DNA of 64,000 nucleotides from Bacteroidales bacterium UBA5762 (GTDB lineage: Bacteria; Bacteroidota; Bacteroidia; Bacteroidales; TTA-H9), in the NCBI GenBank assembly GCA_002418865.1, contig DIEY01000072.1:51808-115807 (forward strand), given 5' to 3'. Both the position numbers and the translations under genes were made by a program. This document shows, piece by piece, positions 24,542-34,308 of the stretch; within the stretch, counting starts at the first letter, position 1, and every line of letters starts with the position of its first letter. Below the pieces are notes generated by a model. The model was not told where the DNA came from. It did not search any database and saw only the letters and a program-made list of their open reading frames with translations.

Positions 24542-27500
24542 ATGAGACTATATAATACTTTAAAAAAGAAAGCAAATTTGCTTAAAAAACTTATGCTTTT
24601 GATGTCTTGTCTCGGATATTTTCAGATACTTCATGCACAATTTACGGATGACTTCAGTGATGGAGATTTTTTAGCCAATCCCCCATGGACGGGCACTTCT
24701 GAGGTATTTATCGTAAATGCAGCTAAACAATTACAGCTCAATGCGCCCATGGAAGGTATGGCTTATCTTACAACGGCTTCATCTAGCATAGAGTCTACGG
24801 AATGGAGATTTTGGATTAAATTAGGATTTAGCCCCTCCGCTAACAATTTTGCAAGGATATATTTGATTTCCGACCAGGAAGACCTCTCGGGCGACTTGAA
24901 TGGATATTATTTGCAATTCGGAGAATCAGGTTCTATTGATGCTATCGAGCTTTTTAAACAACAAGGACAAAACACTACATCCATATGCAGAGGAACTGAC
25001 GGAAGCATTGCATCATCCTTCGCTATTCGTATTAAAGTAGTACATCAATCCGATGGACAATGGCTAATTTATTCCGATCCTACAGGAAACGAGAATTTTC
25101 AGTTAGAGGCAGTCGGCATGGATTCCAGTATCACCACGGGAAACAGGTTTGGAATCTATGCAAAATTTACTTCGAGCAATATCACCAAAATGTATTTCGA
25201 TGATTTTTATACTGGACCAATTATCGTCGATACCATACCTCCTGAGCTGCTATCGCTTACTGTCGCTTCCGATTCCAGCCTCATACTCGAGTTCTCTGAA
25301 CCATTAGAACCTACATCAGCTCAAAATACCAATAATTACTCAGTTACTCCGGGTGATCTTCATCCCTTAGAAGCGAGTTTGCTACCTAATATTGTAAGTT
25401 CTGTCAGGCTCATATTTTCAGATCCTTTTCAATCAGGAGTAAATTATACTCTATTCATCAATAACCTCATTGATTTAGCAGGGAACAATACAGGACCTAT
25501 TTTTCGCCAATTTTCTTTGCATTCTTTACAACCCTACGACGTCGTAATCAATGAAATAATGGCCGACCCCGACCCCTCTGTAGGTTTGCCCCTATGGGAA
25601 TATATCGAACTATACAATACTACAACAGCAGAAATCTCCTTAAACAACTGGAGATTGCAAATCGGAAGTACGCCAAAAATAATGAATGATGTTAGTATAG
25701 GTCCACAGGCCTATTTAATATTATGTCGTCCTGAAGCTCAAAGCGAATTATCGGCTTATGGTGCTACAGCACCCATCGCTTCATTGTCGCTTAACAATAC
25801 AGGACAGGTTTTACAGCTTTTTGACGATAGAAACATTTTGATTTCGAGAGTAAGTTATACCGATAAGTGGTATAGGGATGCCTCCAAAAGCAATGGTGGA
25901 TGGTCGCTCGAGCAAATCGATCCCTTATCTCCCTGCCTGGGAAGTAAAAACTGGATGGCCTCCATAAATATTTCGGGAGGAACTCCGGGAGGAATAAATT
26001 CGGTTTATTCCACTAACCAGCTGATACCTTTACCCGAGATGGTCGTCCCAATCTCCAACCACCAAATCAAGGTGATTTTCAATCAGGATATGGACAGCCT
26101 TTCATTGATTGATAGAACCAATTACAGTATTTCACCCAATTTGGAAAATCCTGAAAGCGTTGAACTCTCAGGCCCAGATTTTACAACCATAATTCTTCAT
26201 TTTATTACAAATTTCGATTCGGCAAGCTCTTACATACTCTATTTTTCGACTCAAATACATAACTGCATAGGGCAAGCCATCCCCGAAAATACCTTTTGGG
26301 AATTCAATATTTCACAACCCAGCCAGATTTTTGATGTCATCATCAGTGAAATTATGGCTGACCCCGATCCTCCTGTACATCTGCCTAATGCAGAATATGT
26401 CGAAATATTCAATCGTAGCAACCACTCCATCGATCTTTCAGGCTGGAATTTTTGCATTGGAAGCAGTGACCACCTTTTCGATCTTTGTTATTTAGAGCCT
26501 AAAGAATATTTAATTCTATCCCATGAAAAATATGTTTCCGATTTCGAAACTTTCGGAAATTTCTATGGATTTAGCAGTTTTTCACTTCCCAATAGTGGAG
26601 AAGCAATTGTACTGAAAAATGAAAAAGGAGAAGTTATTCACTGGGTTGATTATCAACAAGAATTTTATGGCAAATCCCCTAAGCAAGAAGGTGGGTGGTC
26701 ACTCGAAATAGTGGATATAGAAAATCCTTGCACCACAGAAGGAAACTGGCTACCTTCTATTGCCCCAGATGGAGGAACCCCAGGGCAAAAAAATTCTGTT
26801 TCGGCTTTACTGATGGATACTACCTTACCACGACTTTCACGCGCATATCCAATAGATCCTCAAAAAATTTGGCTCTATTTTTCTGAATCCGTCAATCAAA
26901 TTGAAGCAACTCGTACGGAAAATTACTCTTTGAGCGATGGCCTTACTTTTTTGAATATTCATGCAATTGATCATAGAAATAACATTTTTGAAGCTGAACT
27001 TTCTTCCGAACTCACTATTGGAGTTATTCATACTGTTTCTGCCAAAAATACCATAACCGATTGTATGGGAAATCTCCTTCGTGATAATGAAGTGAAATTT
27101 GGTTTGCCCTTGCGTCCTTCAATGGGAAAACTAATTATCAATGAAATTTTAACTAATCCTTTAGAAGGAGGGAGCGATTATTTGGAAATTTTCAATATTT
27201 CGGATACCGTAACTGATCTTGCAGAGCTGGCATTAAGTTATACTTCTCCTTCGGGAAATTCATCTACCATCTTTCTTCCTCCCTTTTTATTGTTGCCTTT
27301 TGAATATTATTGCCTAACGCGTTATCCTTCAGCAGTTGCCAGCCAATATCCTCTTCATAAGAAAGACAATTTTGTTCAAGTGAATGATTTTCAGGATATT
27401 TCGAGTTCAGGCGGGATACTCCTTCTTCATCTCAAGGAAGATAGTTCACAAATTATAGAAAAATTCAGTTATTCTGCTGACATGCATCTGCCCATTCTAA

Positions 27501-27961
27501 AGAATCTCGATGGAGTAGCCTTAGAACGCATCAATCCCTTACGACCTGCTAATGATCGTACCAATTGGACTTCAGCTTCGGAAGCCTCGGGCTTTGGTAC
27601 GCCAGCTTATGAAAATTCCCAATACTCTGCTTTACCTCTTGCTAAAGGTACGCTTACAATTGAACCTGAAATATTTTCACCCGATGGCGATGGCTTCGAC
27701 GATATTGTAAATATCACCATCAAGGCTCCTGCCGAAGGTTATGTGGCTAATATCAATCTGTTCGACTCTAAAGGTAGAATGGTGAAACAGCTTGCCAGAA
27801 ACCTCATTGTTGGCAGTCAATGTACAATATCTTGGGATGGCATTCGCGATGACCTTTCGAGAGCAGCTGTAGGATTTTACATCGTTTACTGCGAATTATT
27901 CGATACTTTAGGCAATACTGAAAAATTAAAATCAACTATAGTGCTTGGCGCAAAATTGTAG
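24542..27961 (+). CDS. Large secreted protein with three lamin-tail domains and a FlgD-like C-terminal domain
   Basis: 1139-residue exported protein. Signal peptide (KKLMLLMSCLGYFQILHAQ) ends near residue 33. A lectin/LamG-like region occupies about 35-225. Three lamin-tail domains begin near residues 331 (DVVINEIMADPDP), 595 (DVIISEIMADPDP) and 862 (LIINEILTNPLEGG). Between them are SbsA/Big_5-type Ig modules (DTIPPELLSLTVASDSSLILEFSE and homologues). The last 100 residues (FSPDGDGFDDIVNI...WDGIRDD...AAVGFYIVYC) resemble FlgD-type Ig domains. Such proteins are common in Bacteroidota; a role at the cell surface is inferred and the function is unknown. No clear T9SS sorting domain was seen. 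Confidence 0.85.
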   Translation: MRLYNTLKKKANLLKKLMLLMSCLGYFQILHAQFTDDFSDGDFLANPPWTGTSEVFIVNAAKQLQLNAPMEGMAYLTTASSSIESTEWRFWIKLGFSPSANNFARIYLISDQEDLSGDLNGYYLQFGESGSIDAIELFKQQGQNTTSICRGTDGSIASSFAIRIKVVHQSDGQWLIYSDPTGNENFQLEAVGMDSSITTGNRFGIYAKFTSSNITKMYFDDFYTGPIIVDTIPPELLSLTVASDSSLILEFSEPLEPTSAQNTNNYSVTPGDLHPLEASLLPNIVSSVRLIFSDPFQSGVNYTLFINNLIDLAGNNTGPIFRQFSLHSLQPYDVVINEIMADPDPSVGLPLWEYIELYNTTTAEISLNNWRLQIGSTPKIMNDVSIGPQAYLILCRPEAQSELSAYGATAPIASLSLNNTGQVLQLFDDRNILISRVSYTDKWYRDASKSNGGWSLEQIDPLSPCLGSKNWMASINISGGTPGGINSVYSTNQLIPLPEMVVPISNHQIKVIFNQDMDSLSLIDRTNYSISPNLENPESVELSGPDFTTIILHFITNFDSASSYILYFSTQIHNCIGQAIPENTFWEFNISQPSQIFDVIISEIMADPDPPVHLPNAEYVEIFNRSNHSIDLSGWNFCIGSSDHLFDLCYLEPKEYLILSHEKYVSDFETFGNFYGFSSFSLPNSGEAIVLKNEKGEVIHWVDYQQEFYGKSPKQEGGWSLEIVDIENPCTTEGNWLPSIAPDGGTPGQKNSVSALLMDTTLPRLSRAYPIDPQKIWLYFSESVNQIEATRTENYSLSDGLTFLNIHAIDHRNNIFEAELSSELTIGVIHTVSAKNTITDCMGNLLRDNEVKFGLPLRPSMGKLIINEILTNPLEGGSDYLEIFNISDTVTDLAELALSYTSPSGNSSTIFLPPFLLLPFEYYCLTRYPSAVASQYPLHKKDNFVQVNDFQDISSSGGILLLHLKEDSSQIIEKFSYSADMHLPILKNLDGVALERINPLRPANDRTNWTSASEASGFGTPAYENSQYSALPLAKGTLTIEPEIFSPDGDGFDDIVNITIKAPAEGYVANINLFDSKGRMVKQLARNLIVGSQCTISWDGIRDDLSRAAVGFYIVYCELFDTLGNTEKLKSTIVLGAKL

Positions 27962-28023
27962 AATTTTTTCTGAATTAATTCAAAAAACCTCATTATAAGA
28001 TTTTATCTGTTTGTATAAATAAC

Positions 28024-28047
28024 TTTCCCAATGTAATGATTGGGAAA
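28024..28047. other. Perfect 9-bp hairpin in the gap between two convergent genes
   Basis: TTTCCCAAT (28024-28032), loop GTAATG, ATTGGGAAA (28039-28047). No flanking T-run on either strand, so it is not a standard intrinsic terminator, though it could stabilise 3' ends of the convergent transcripts. Confidence 0.45.
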
Positions 28048-28097
28048 TGGGTAATTATAAAATTTGAAGCAAGAATTTTACTCTGTTCAAATCCTAT

Positions 28098-28120
28098 CCA
28101 TTTCATGTAATGGGTTTTTT
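28098..28120 (+). terminator. Weak intrinsic terminator after the lamin-tail-domain gene
   Basis: CCATT / AATGG stem (28098-28102, 28109-28113) with a 6-base loop, followed by G and six T. The stem is only 5 bp, so efficiency is doubtful. Confidence 0.4.
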
Positions 28121-28191
28121 AACGCTTTAGACTCTATATTTGATCCTTCATCAAACCATCATTGGCAATAAAAACCCAAGGTCCTAAAGTA

Positions 28192-30963
28192 TCAATGAGC
28201 TTCGAGCCAGTTTTCCCCTGCATTGATGTCTACAACAACTGGAATAGAAAGAGGCATAGCATTTTGCATGATATTTCTCACCATTATTTTTATTTCTTCT
28301 GCTTCTTCTTTTCTGGCATCGAATACCAATTCATCGTGAACCTGAAGAATCATATAAGAATGCGGGAATTTTTCCTTTAGAGCCTGATAAATATTAATCA
28401 TGGCTATTTTGATCATATCGGCTGCCGAGCCTTGAATAGGAGCATTAATAGCGTTACGTTCAGCGAATCCACGCATATTGGCATTGGCGGAATTAATATC
28501 AGGCAAATAACGTTTGCGCCCCTTGATGGTTTCAACGTAACCATGCTCCCGAGCAAACACGATACTTTTTTCCATATAGGCCTTTATACCGGGATATTGC
28601 TTAAAATACTCTTCTATAATAGCTGCGGCTTCCTTTTTAGGAATGTCAAGGTTTTGTGAAAGTCCATAGGCCGATATTCCGTAAACGATTCCAAAGTTTA
28701 CCGATTTAGCTGTTCTTCGTTGTTCTTTGGTAACTTGGTTAAGGGGAATATTAAAAATTCGAGAGGCAGTAGCTGCATGAATATCGAGGCCTTGTCTGAA
28801 GGCTTCTTTCATGGCTTCGTCTCCACTTAAATGGGCTATGATTCTCAGTTCTATCTGAGAATAATCGGCAGAAATCAATATATAATCAGAGTTTCTGGGA
28901 ATAAAAGCTTTTCGAATCTCACGTCCACGCTCAGTCCGTACGGGAATATTTTGCAAATTTGGATTGTTGCTACTCAATCTTCCGGTAGCGGTAACCGCTT
29001 GATTGTAACTTGTATGTACTCTCTGAGTACGAGGATTAATCATCTGGGGAAGTGTATCTACATAAGTAGATTTAAGCTTGGTTAGTTCTCTGTAATCGAG
29101 AATTTTCTCTACAATAGGATGGCGATGCGCTAACTTTTCTAAAACATCTTCTCCCGTTGCATATTGTTTAGTACTTGTTAACCGTGGGTTTTCAGCTATT
29201 TTTAATTTTTCGAATAAAATAACCCCTAATTGTTTAGGAGAGGAAATATTGAAAGATTCACCGGCCAAAGAATATATCTCTTCCACGATTTGATGGATTT
29301 CATTTTCGAGTTGTTCGCCAAAAGCATTGAGGGCCTCGGTGTCAATTTTTACTCCTTGGGTTTCCATGCTAACTAAAACTGGCATTAAAGGCATTTCTAT
29401 TTCCTGAAACAACTCGTATGTGCCTGTTTGGTGCAAAAGTGGTTCTATGGCATACTTCAACTGAAGGGTAATGTCGGCATCCTCGGCCGCATATTCTTTT
29501 ATTTTTTCGATTTCCACCCCCCTCATATTTCCCTGATGGTTGCCTTTTTTCCCTATGAGAGATTCAATGGGAACAGGATCATAATGAAGATAAGCTCGGG
29601 CAAGATAATCCATACTATGACGTTGCTCAGGTTCTATGACATAATGGGCTAACATAGTATCGAAAAATGGAGCGCTAGGCTGACAACCATACCAATGCAA
29701 AACCGTAAGGTCGAATTTCATGTTCTGACCAATTTTTAGTATGTCAGAATTCTGAAGAGGAGGTTTTAAAATTTCCAGTATTTCGATGGTTTTATCACGA
29801 TTTTGGGGCAAAGGGATATACCAAGCTTCATGAGCCAATACTGCAAATGAAATACCTACCAAATCACAGTTATTAGGATCGAGGCCTGTGGTTTCTGTGT
29901 CAAAACAAAATTCTTTGGTATATTGTAAAGTATAGGCAAGAGAACGAATCTCTTCTATAGAACTAAGAACAGAATAATGATGCGGTGTATTGTGAATGTT
30001 CTTTAAGGAATCTGTTAAAGATGTACCTTCTGCGTTTTTCTCTAAAGGGAAGAAGGAAAGTTGTTCACTAGGTTTTTTCTTTTCAAGATCTTTGAATATT
30101 CTTTGAGAAAAAGTACGAAACTCGAGTGTATCCAATATTTTTCTCAAAGACTCTATATCTGGAGAATGCCGCTTAAAAAGTTCTTCGTCGAATTCTACAG
30201 GAGCATCCAATCGTAAGCTAGCTAATTGTTTTGAAAACAAGGCCTCTTCGGCATGGGCAAGAATTTTCTCTTTAATTTTTGGATTTTCTATCTTTTCGGC
30301 ATTTTGAATCAGATTCTCTATTGTATCAAATTGTGCGATGAGTTTTTTAGCATAAGTTTCTCCTATACCAGGCACACCAGGTATGTTATCGGAAGCATCG
30401 CCCCAAAGTCCAAGAATATCAGTAAGCTGTGCAGGATTTTTTATTCCATATTTCTGACATATTTCTTCAACACCAAGAATCTCGGATTCATTACCAAAAC
30501 GTGCGGGACGATAGAGTAATATGTTCTCGCTGACGAGTTGACCCAAATCTTTATCAGTACTCATGATATAAACCTTGAAACCTTTTTGTGCTGCCTGAAG
30601 AGCTAAAGTTCCAAGTAAATCATCGGCTTCGTATCCTTCCTTTTCAAGAATAGGTATGTTAAAAGCTCTGATGAGATCTTTAATCCATGGAATTGAAGCG
30701 GCAAGATCTTCGGGCATAGCTTGGCGATTGGCCTTATATTCGGCAAAATCTTCATGACGCATGGTAGGAGCTTGCATGTCGAAAGCAACACCTATATGTG
30801 TTGGATCTTCATTTTTTAAAACATCCCATAAAGTATTGGCAAATCCCAAGATAGCACCGGTGTTCATACCTTTGCTATTTATACGAGGTGTTTTGGCCAT
30901 AGCATAAAAAGCTCTATAAATTAAAGCCATGGCATCAAGAAGAAATAATTTATTTTCGGGCAT
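28192..30963 (-). CDS. polA: DNA polymerase I
   Basis: Replication and repair polymerase, 923 residues from ATG 30963 (MPENKLFLLDAMALIYRAFYAM). The frame runs to an ATG at 30981, but the -7 box at 30986-30993 places the transcript start about there. All three domains look active. The 5'-3' exonuclease has LLGTLA and GDASDNIPGVPGIG; the 3'-5' proofreading domain keeps the DxE motif in FCFDTETTGLDP; the polymerase has TGRLSSNNPNLQNIPVR, SADYSQIELRIIAHLSGD, RRTAKSVNFGIVYG and LQVHDELVFDA. Intact proofreading distinguishes it from Taq-type enzymes. Confidence 0.97.
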   Translation of the reverse strand: MPENKLFLLDAMALIYRAFYAMAKTPRINSKGMNTGAILGFANTLWDVLKNEDPTHIGVAFDMQAPTMRHEDFAEYKANRQAMPEDLAASIPWIKDLIRAFNIPILEKEGYEADDLLGTLALQAAQKGFKVYIMSTDKDLGQLVSENILLYRPARFGNESEILGVEEICQKYGIKNPAQLTDILGLWGDASDNIPGVPGIGETYAKKLIAQFDTIENLIQNAEKIENPKIKEKILAHAEEALFSKQLASLRLDAPVEFDEELFKRHSPDIESLRKILDTLEFRTFSQRIFKDLEKKKPSEQLSFFPLEKNAEGTSLTDSLKNIHNTPHHYSVLSSIEEIRSLAYTLQYTKEFCFDTETTGLDPNNCDLVGISFAVLAHEAWYIPLPQNRDKTIEILEILKPPLQNSDILKIGQNMKFDLTVLHWYGCQPSAPFFDTMLAHYVIEPEQRHSMDYLARAYLHYDPVPIESLIGKKGNHQGNMRGVEIEKIKEYAAEDADITLQLKYAIEPLLHQTGTYELFQEIEMPLMPVLVSMETQGVKIDTEALNAFGEQLENEIHQIVEEIYSLAGESFNISSPKQLGVILFEKLKIAENPRLTSTKQYATGEDVLEKLAHRHPIVEKILDYRELTKLKSTYVDTLPQMINPRTQRVHTSYNQAVTATGRLSSNNPNLQNIPVRTERGREIRKAFIPRNSDYILISADYSQIELRIIAHLSGDEAMKEAFRQGLDIHAATASRIFNIPLNQVTKEQRRTAKSVNFGIVYGISAYGLSQNLDIPKKEAAAIIEEYFKQYPGIKAYMEKSIVFAREHGYVETIKGRKRYLPDINSANANMRGFAERNAINAPIQGSAADMIKIAMINIYQALKEKFPHSYMILQVHDELVFDARKEEAEEIKIMVRNIMQNAMPLSIPVVVDINAGENWLEAH

Positions 30964-30985
30964 CCTGTGTAAAAGTTTCAAAAAA

Positions 30986-30993
30986 CAAATTTA
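30986..30993 (-). promoter_or_regulatory. -7 box (TAAATTTG) upstream of polA
   Basis: Plus-strand CAAATTTA reads as an exact TAnnTTTG on the minus strand, 22 bases before the preferred polA start. No clear -33 element. Confidence 0.45.
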
Positions 30994-31067
30994 CACAAAG
31001 CTTTTGTAAAGGAATTGATGCCTAATGATTATATCATTGAGATAAAATAAAGTATAATTCCTTATGC

Positions 31068-31949
31068 TTAGGCCCTTAAGATAGCAATTAATTGGTCCAT
31101 TCCTTCAACTTTCTCGCCATCACCCTCTATTTCGTACATCATACGCATTTCGGCTGCTAAACGTTGGAGTATCTGTACATTATTACAGGGAGTATAAAAT
31201 TGAGGCTGAGGTTCAATTTTATTATCCTTCAGAAAACGGTCAATTTCTTTACGAATAAATACCATACCCTTAAAGAATGGATTAATATAAAAAAGCACAG
31301 GGTCATTTTCAGGATCCTGAATATAATGGCCAGGATTATTCTCGAGAAAGGCAATCACCATGTTATAAGGCAGATTAACCCCGTATACAGGTAGTTTGAG
31401 ACTTTGAGCAATGATAAGATAAAGAATACCCAGGGTAGTGGAACTGCCACGTTTTAAATCGATTACATTATGAATAAAATAATCCTGTAGGGTATATTGA
31501 GGAGGCCTGGTTGGAACAAACTTATAAACCTCGAACAAAATATGATTAAGGACTTTGATTTTTTCCAGGGGGTTCATTCTATCGTTCATTTCAAGCCAAA
31601 CGTCTTGCACAATTTGTCCTAAATCGTGTGTAATTCGCTTAATATCCAAGTAATGATAATGGTAACGCGAGAGAAGCAAAGCACCTTTAAGAAGATCATC
31701 TTGATTGGCATCTACCCATTCCCTTAATTGTTGCCGAATGCTTTCGAAATTAATAGTATTAATAAGTTCTTCTATACGTTGTCGTGTAAATTCTTCAAAG
31801 GCATTTTCCCAAGCTTTCTCGAGCGAGGGCAAGGCTCCCTCTCCTAAATCAATAATGCGCTGACGAATTCTATCATACACATTTTCATCAGGCTCGTCCA
31901 TCATACTTATCAAAGCTGTTAATTCCTTTATGTTTTCCTCATTTCCCAT
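31068..31949 (-). CDS. SirB1-like transglutaminase-fold protein
   Basis: 293-residue protein of the SirB1/transglutaminase-core-2 family. The diagnostic segment is LNHILFEVYKFVP...YFIHNVIDLKRGSSTTLGILYLIIAQSLKLPVYGVNLPYNMVIAF. As in other SirB1 proteins there is no Cys at the papain-like nucleophile position (RGSSTT), so it is probably not an active transglutaminase. The N-terminal 100 residues are helical. 39 bases separate it from the upstream PLP-enzyme gene, so co-transcription is likely. Function unknown. Confidence 0.8.
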   Translation of the reverse strand: MGNEENIKELTALISMMDEPDENVYDRIRQRIIDLGEGALPSLEKAWENAFEEFTRQRIEELINTINFESIRQQLREWVDANQDDLLKGALLLSRYHYHYLDIKRITHDLGQIVQDVWLEMNDRMNPLEKIKVLNHILFEVYKFVPTRPPQYTLQDYFIHNVIDLKRGSSTTLGILYLIIAQSLKLPVYGVNLPYNMVIAFLENNPGHYIQDPENDPVLFYINPFFKGMVFIRKEIDRFLKDNKIEPQPQFYTPCNNVQILQRLAAEMRMMYEIEGDGEKVEGMDQLIAILRA

Positions 31950-31988
31950 AAGTAAAAAAAGAAGTACAAAATGATTTAAATGTTGATA

Positions 31989-33134
31989 TTATAGGTCCAT
32001 TCTAAAGTTTGCGCTTAAGGTATCAAAAATTGTACCGTCGGTTCCTATCATTCTCTGAGCCGCACTAATCATTAAACAGGAGTGTACTGGAACGATATCC
32101 AGTAGATCGCCGGCATGAATCTTTTCGAGAAAATCTCTCCTGGCCTTTACAACTCCATGTTCCTGCGAAAGCGTACTTAATATGGCTATAGGATATTGCC
32201 CCTGCCATTGTATGAAATCTCCGTGAAAACATACTGCCCCATAATATGCCTTATTGTCAGGTCCAATTAAAAAATCTTTCCCTAAATGTATGGCTCCACC
32301 ATATATCACCGCTCTCTCCTGGTCAGGATATACAGCTACAACAGGACAAACCAAGCGAACGGCAATTTCATCCTGAGTACAAGAGCCCAAATAATATTGC
32401 ATCAGATCGTAAAAAATGAAATTACCCGGCCTCATTTCATCTATACCTTCATAACGATTGTCAATACTGCATGAAGGAGTATCTCCGATCGAATATAGAA
32501 ATTTCCTTCCCGGATAGTACATTTCAAGATCCCGGAGTAAATGGGCAGTCATGGTAAGAGTAGCCATTCGAATTTTTCTGATTTCATCTCTGTTGTGCGT
32601 CTGATAGGTATGTCCGTCATGGAACAGGAACCCTTTGATAGAAATTTGATTTTCATCGGCTAACCGAATAATAGGTAAAATTTCCTCCGCCGAGCATCGA
32701 AACCCCGACCTGCCGTGTCCTGTGTCTAATTCGATAAAAAAATTCAGAGGATAGTTCCAAAAATCAAGTTCTGAGATTTTCCATAAAGATGTTTCGTCTG
32801 AAATAAGCAGGGATAAATGTGCTATAGAGGCAATACCCTTAATTTGTTCCCATTCGCGCAGATTTATTGGAAATGCAATGGTGATGTCGTCCCAACCATC
32901 TTCAGCAAAATACCTAGCCATACTTACCGAAGAAACTGTAATAGCCTTCACTCCTGCTTGTCTGAAAAATCTTCCTACTCCTCTACTTTGATGCGTCTTG
33001 AAATGCGGACGAAATGTAATTCCCGCCTGACGGCTGATCTTCATCATCTTTTGGATATTAGCCTTACATTGAGCAATATCGAGCACAACTTCGGGTTGGC
33101 AAAATGCGAAAGAACTATTCAGAATCTGGCTCAT
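31989..33134 (-). CDS. D-threonine aldolase / D-serine dehydratase-like PLP enzyme (alanine racemase fold)
   Basis: Fold-type III PLP enzyme of 381 residues. The Schiff-base Lys is K46 in FRPHFKTHQS, followed by ELDTGHGRSGFRC and the glycine-rich phosphate region LYSIGDTPSCS. The C-terminus has SQEHGVV and VPVHSC (H351, C353), the His/Cys metal site seen in D-serine dehydratase and D-threonine aldolase. It therefore probably acts on D-hydroxy-amino acids using PLP plus a divalent metal; the substrate cannot be settled by eye. It starts 12 bases after the uridine phosphorylase stop. Confidence 0.85.
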   Translation of the reverse strand: MSQILNSSFAFCQPEVVLDIAQCKANIQKMMKISRQAGITFRPHFKTHQSRGVGRFFRQAGVKAITVSSVSMARYFAEDGWDDITIAFPINLREWEQIKGIASIAHLSLLISDETSLWKISELDFWNYPLNFFIELDTGHGRSGFRCSAEEILPIIRLADENQISIKGFLFHDGHTYQTHNRDEIRKIRMATLTMTAHLLRDLEMYYPGRKFLYSIGDTPSCSIDNRYEGIDEMRPGNFIFYDLMQYYLGSCTQDEIAVRLVCPVVAVYPDQERAVIYGGAIHLGKDFLIGPDNKAYYGAVCFHGDFIQWQGQYPIAILSTLSQEHGVVKARRDFLEKIHAGDLLDIVPVHSCLMISAAQRMIGTDGTIFDTLSANFRMDL

Positions 33135-33146
33135 ATGACTGAAATT

Positions 33147-34022
33147 CTATGAACAAGTGAGTTTTTCAAGGACAAATTGAATAAGTTCATTCATGCGTGA
33201 ATGATAATCAGAACTAAATGTTCCTGAAGCCCTATTGGCTATGGTAAGACAAATCGTGAGTGCCTGATGACCCATCAGCGTTGATAAACCATATAGAGCC
33301 GAGGTTTCCATTTCGAAATTGGTAATACTTCGGCCGTGATACCGAAATTTCATCAATCTTTCATTCATATCAGACATAACCAGTGGTAAACGCAATTTAC
33401 GACCTTGGGGACCATAAAATCCAGGTGCAGTTGCAGTAATTCCATTGATGACTTCCTTGCCTACTAAATTCAACAATTCGGGAGAAGCTTTAACTACATA
33501 AGGCCTTCCTAACTCAGGCTTCCATTCCGTCTGAATAATAAATTCATCGACCATTTCTTCTTCGAATGAATTCCCTTCGAAACGATAAAAACGTAGTAAG
33601 GTATCGAGACCTATAGCATATTCTGCCGCCACGAAAGCATTTACCGGAATATCGGGCTGTAGGCTTCCCGAAGTCCCAATTCTGATAAGTCGTAATGAAG
33701 TTTTATTGGGTTTTTCTTCTAAAGTTTTCAAATCGATATTTGCCAGGGCATCTAACTCATTTACAACAATATCAATATTATCTGGGCCCATCCCCGTAGA
33801 TATAACCGTTATTCTTGATTTGCCTATCCAGCCTGTATGAACTAGCATCTCGCGATTTTGTCCTTGAAACTCTAAATGGTCAAAATGGCCCGAAACCATT
33901 GATACCCGACCAGGATCACCCACCAGAATTACCGTATCGGCAAGCTGCTCGGGCTTTATCCTTAAATGGTATATACTTCCATCGGCACTGAGAACAAGTT
34001 CAGAAGCATTGGGTTTTAGCAT
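33147..34022 (-). CDS. udp: Nucleoside phosphorylase, uridine phosphorylase type
   Basis: Cleaves pyrimidine nucleosides phosphorolytically for salvage. Phosphate-site motif ILVGDPGRVSMVSGHFD lies near the N-terminus. ISTGMGPDNIDIVVNELDAL, LIRIGTSGSLQPDIPV and NFEMETSALYGLSTLMGHQALTICL are the family blocks. 291 residues from ATG 34022; the frame extends 13 codons to ATG 34061, but the added segment (MFINLFINKSF) is not family-like. It is the first gene of a likely operon with the PLP enzyme and the SirB1-like gene. Confidence 0.9.
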   Translation of the reverse strand: MLKPNASELVLSADGSIYHLRIKPEQLADTVILVGDPGRVSMVSGHFDHLEFQGQNREMLVHTGWIGKSRITVISTGMGPDNIDIVVNELDALANIDLKTLEEKPNKTSLRLIRIGTSGSLQPDIPVNAFVAAEYAIGLDTLLRFYRFEGNSFEEEMVDEFIIQTEWKPELGRPYVVKASPELLNLVGKEVINGITATAPGFYGPQGRKLRLPLVMSDMNERLMKFRYHGRSITNFEMETSALYGLSTLMGHQALTICLTIANRASGTFSSDYHSRMNELIQFVLEKLTCS

Positions 34023-34284
34023 AATTGCAAATGATTTATTGATAAACAAATTGATAAACAAAAAATAATATAGAAAATTTTAGAGTAACAAAACTAAAGA
34101 GAAAAAATCATCAAAGAAGAAAGCTTTTTATCCTCATCTGCTACTCAATGAAATATTATATGTTTGGAAGGCTTTCATGCCCCTAGCTCGACATATAAGG
34201 ATATAGTGATAATTCGATATTTCTAATTTCTCAATCAATAGGTAGGTTTCATGGCGAATTTTTTATTGCCGTTAAGAATGATTT

Positions 34285-34292
34285 TAATTTTG
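34285..34292 (+). promoter_or_regulatory. -7 box (TAATTTTG) upstream of ispG
   Basis: Exact TAnnTTTG, 16 bases before the GTG start; TTG at 34266-34268 may be the -33 element (16-base spacer). Predicts a very short leader. The 34023-34284 gap upstream holds nothing else recognisable. Confidence 0.5.
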
Positions 34293-34308
34293 CAGAAAAT
34301 GTCTATCT

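Noticed and set aside
24542..27961. Type IX secretion sorting domain on the lamin-tail-domain protein
   Set aside because: The C-terminus matches a FlgD-like Ig domain (DGDGFDDIVNI, WDGIRDD) and lacks the YPNP-to-GIY pattern seen in the nuclease at 67-1158.
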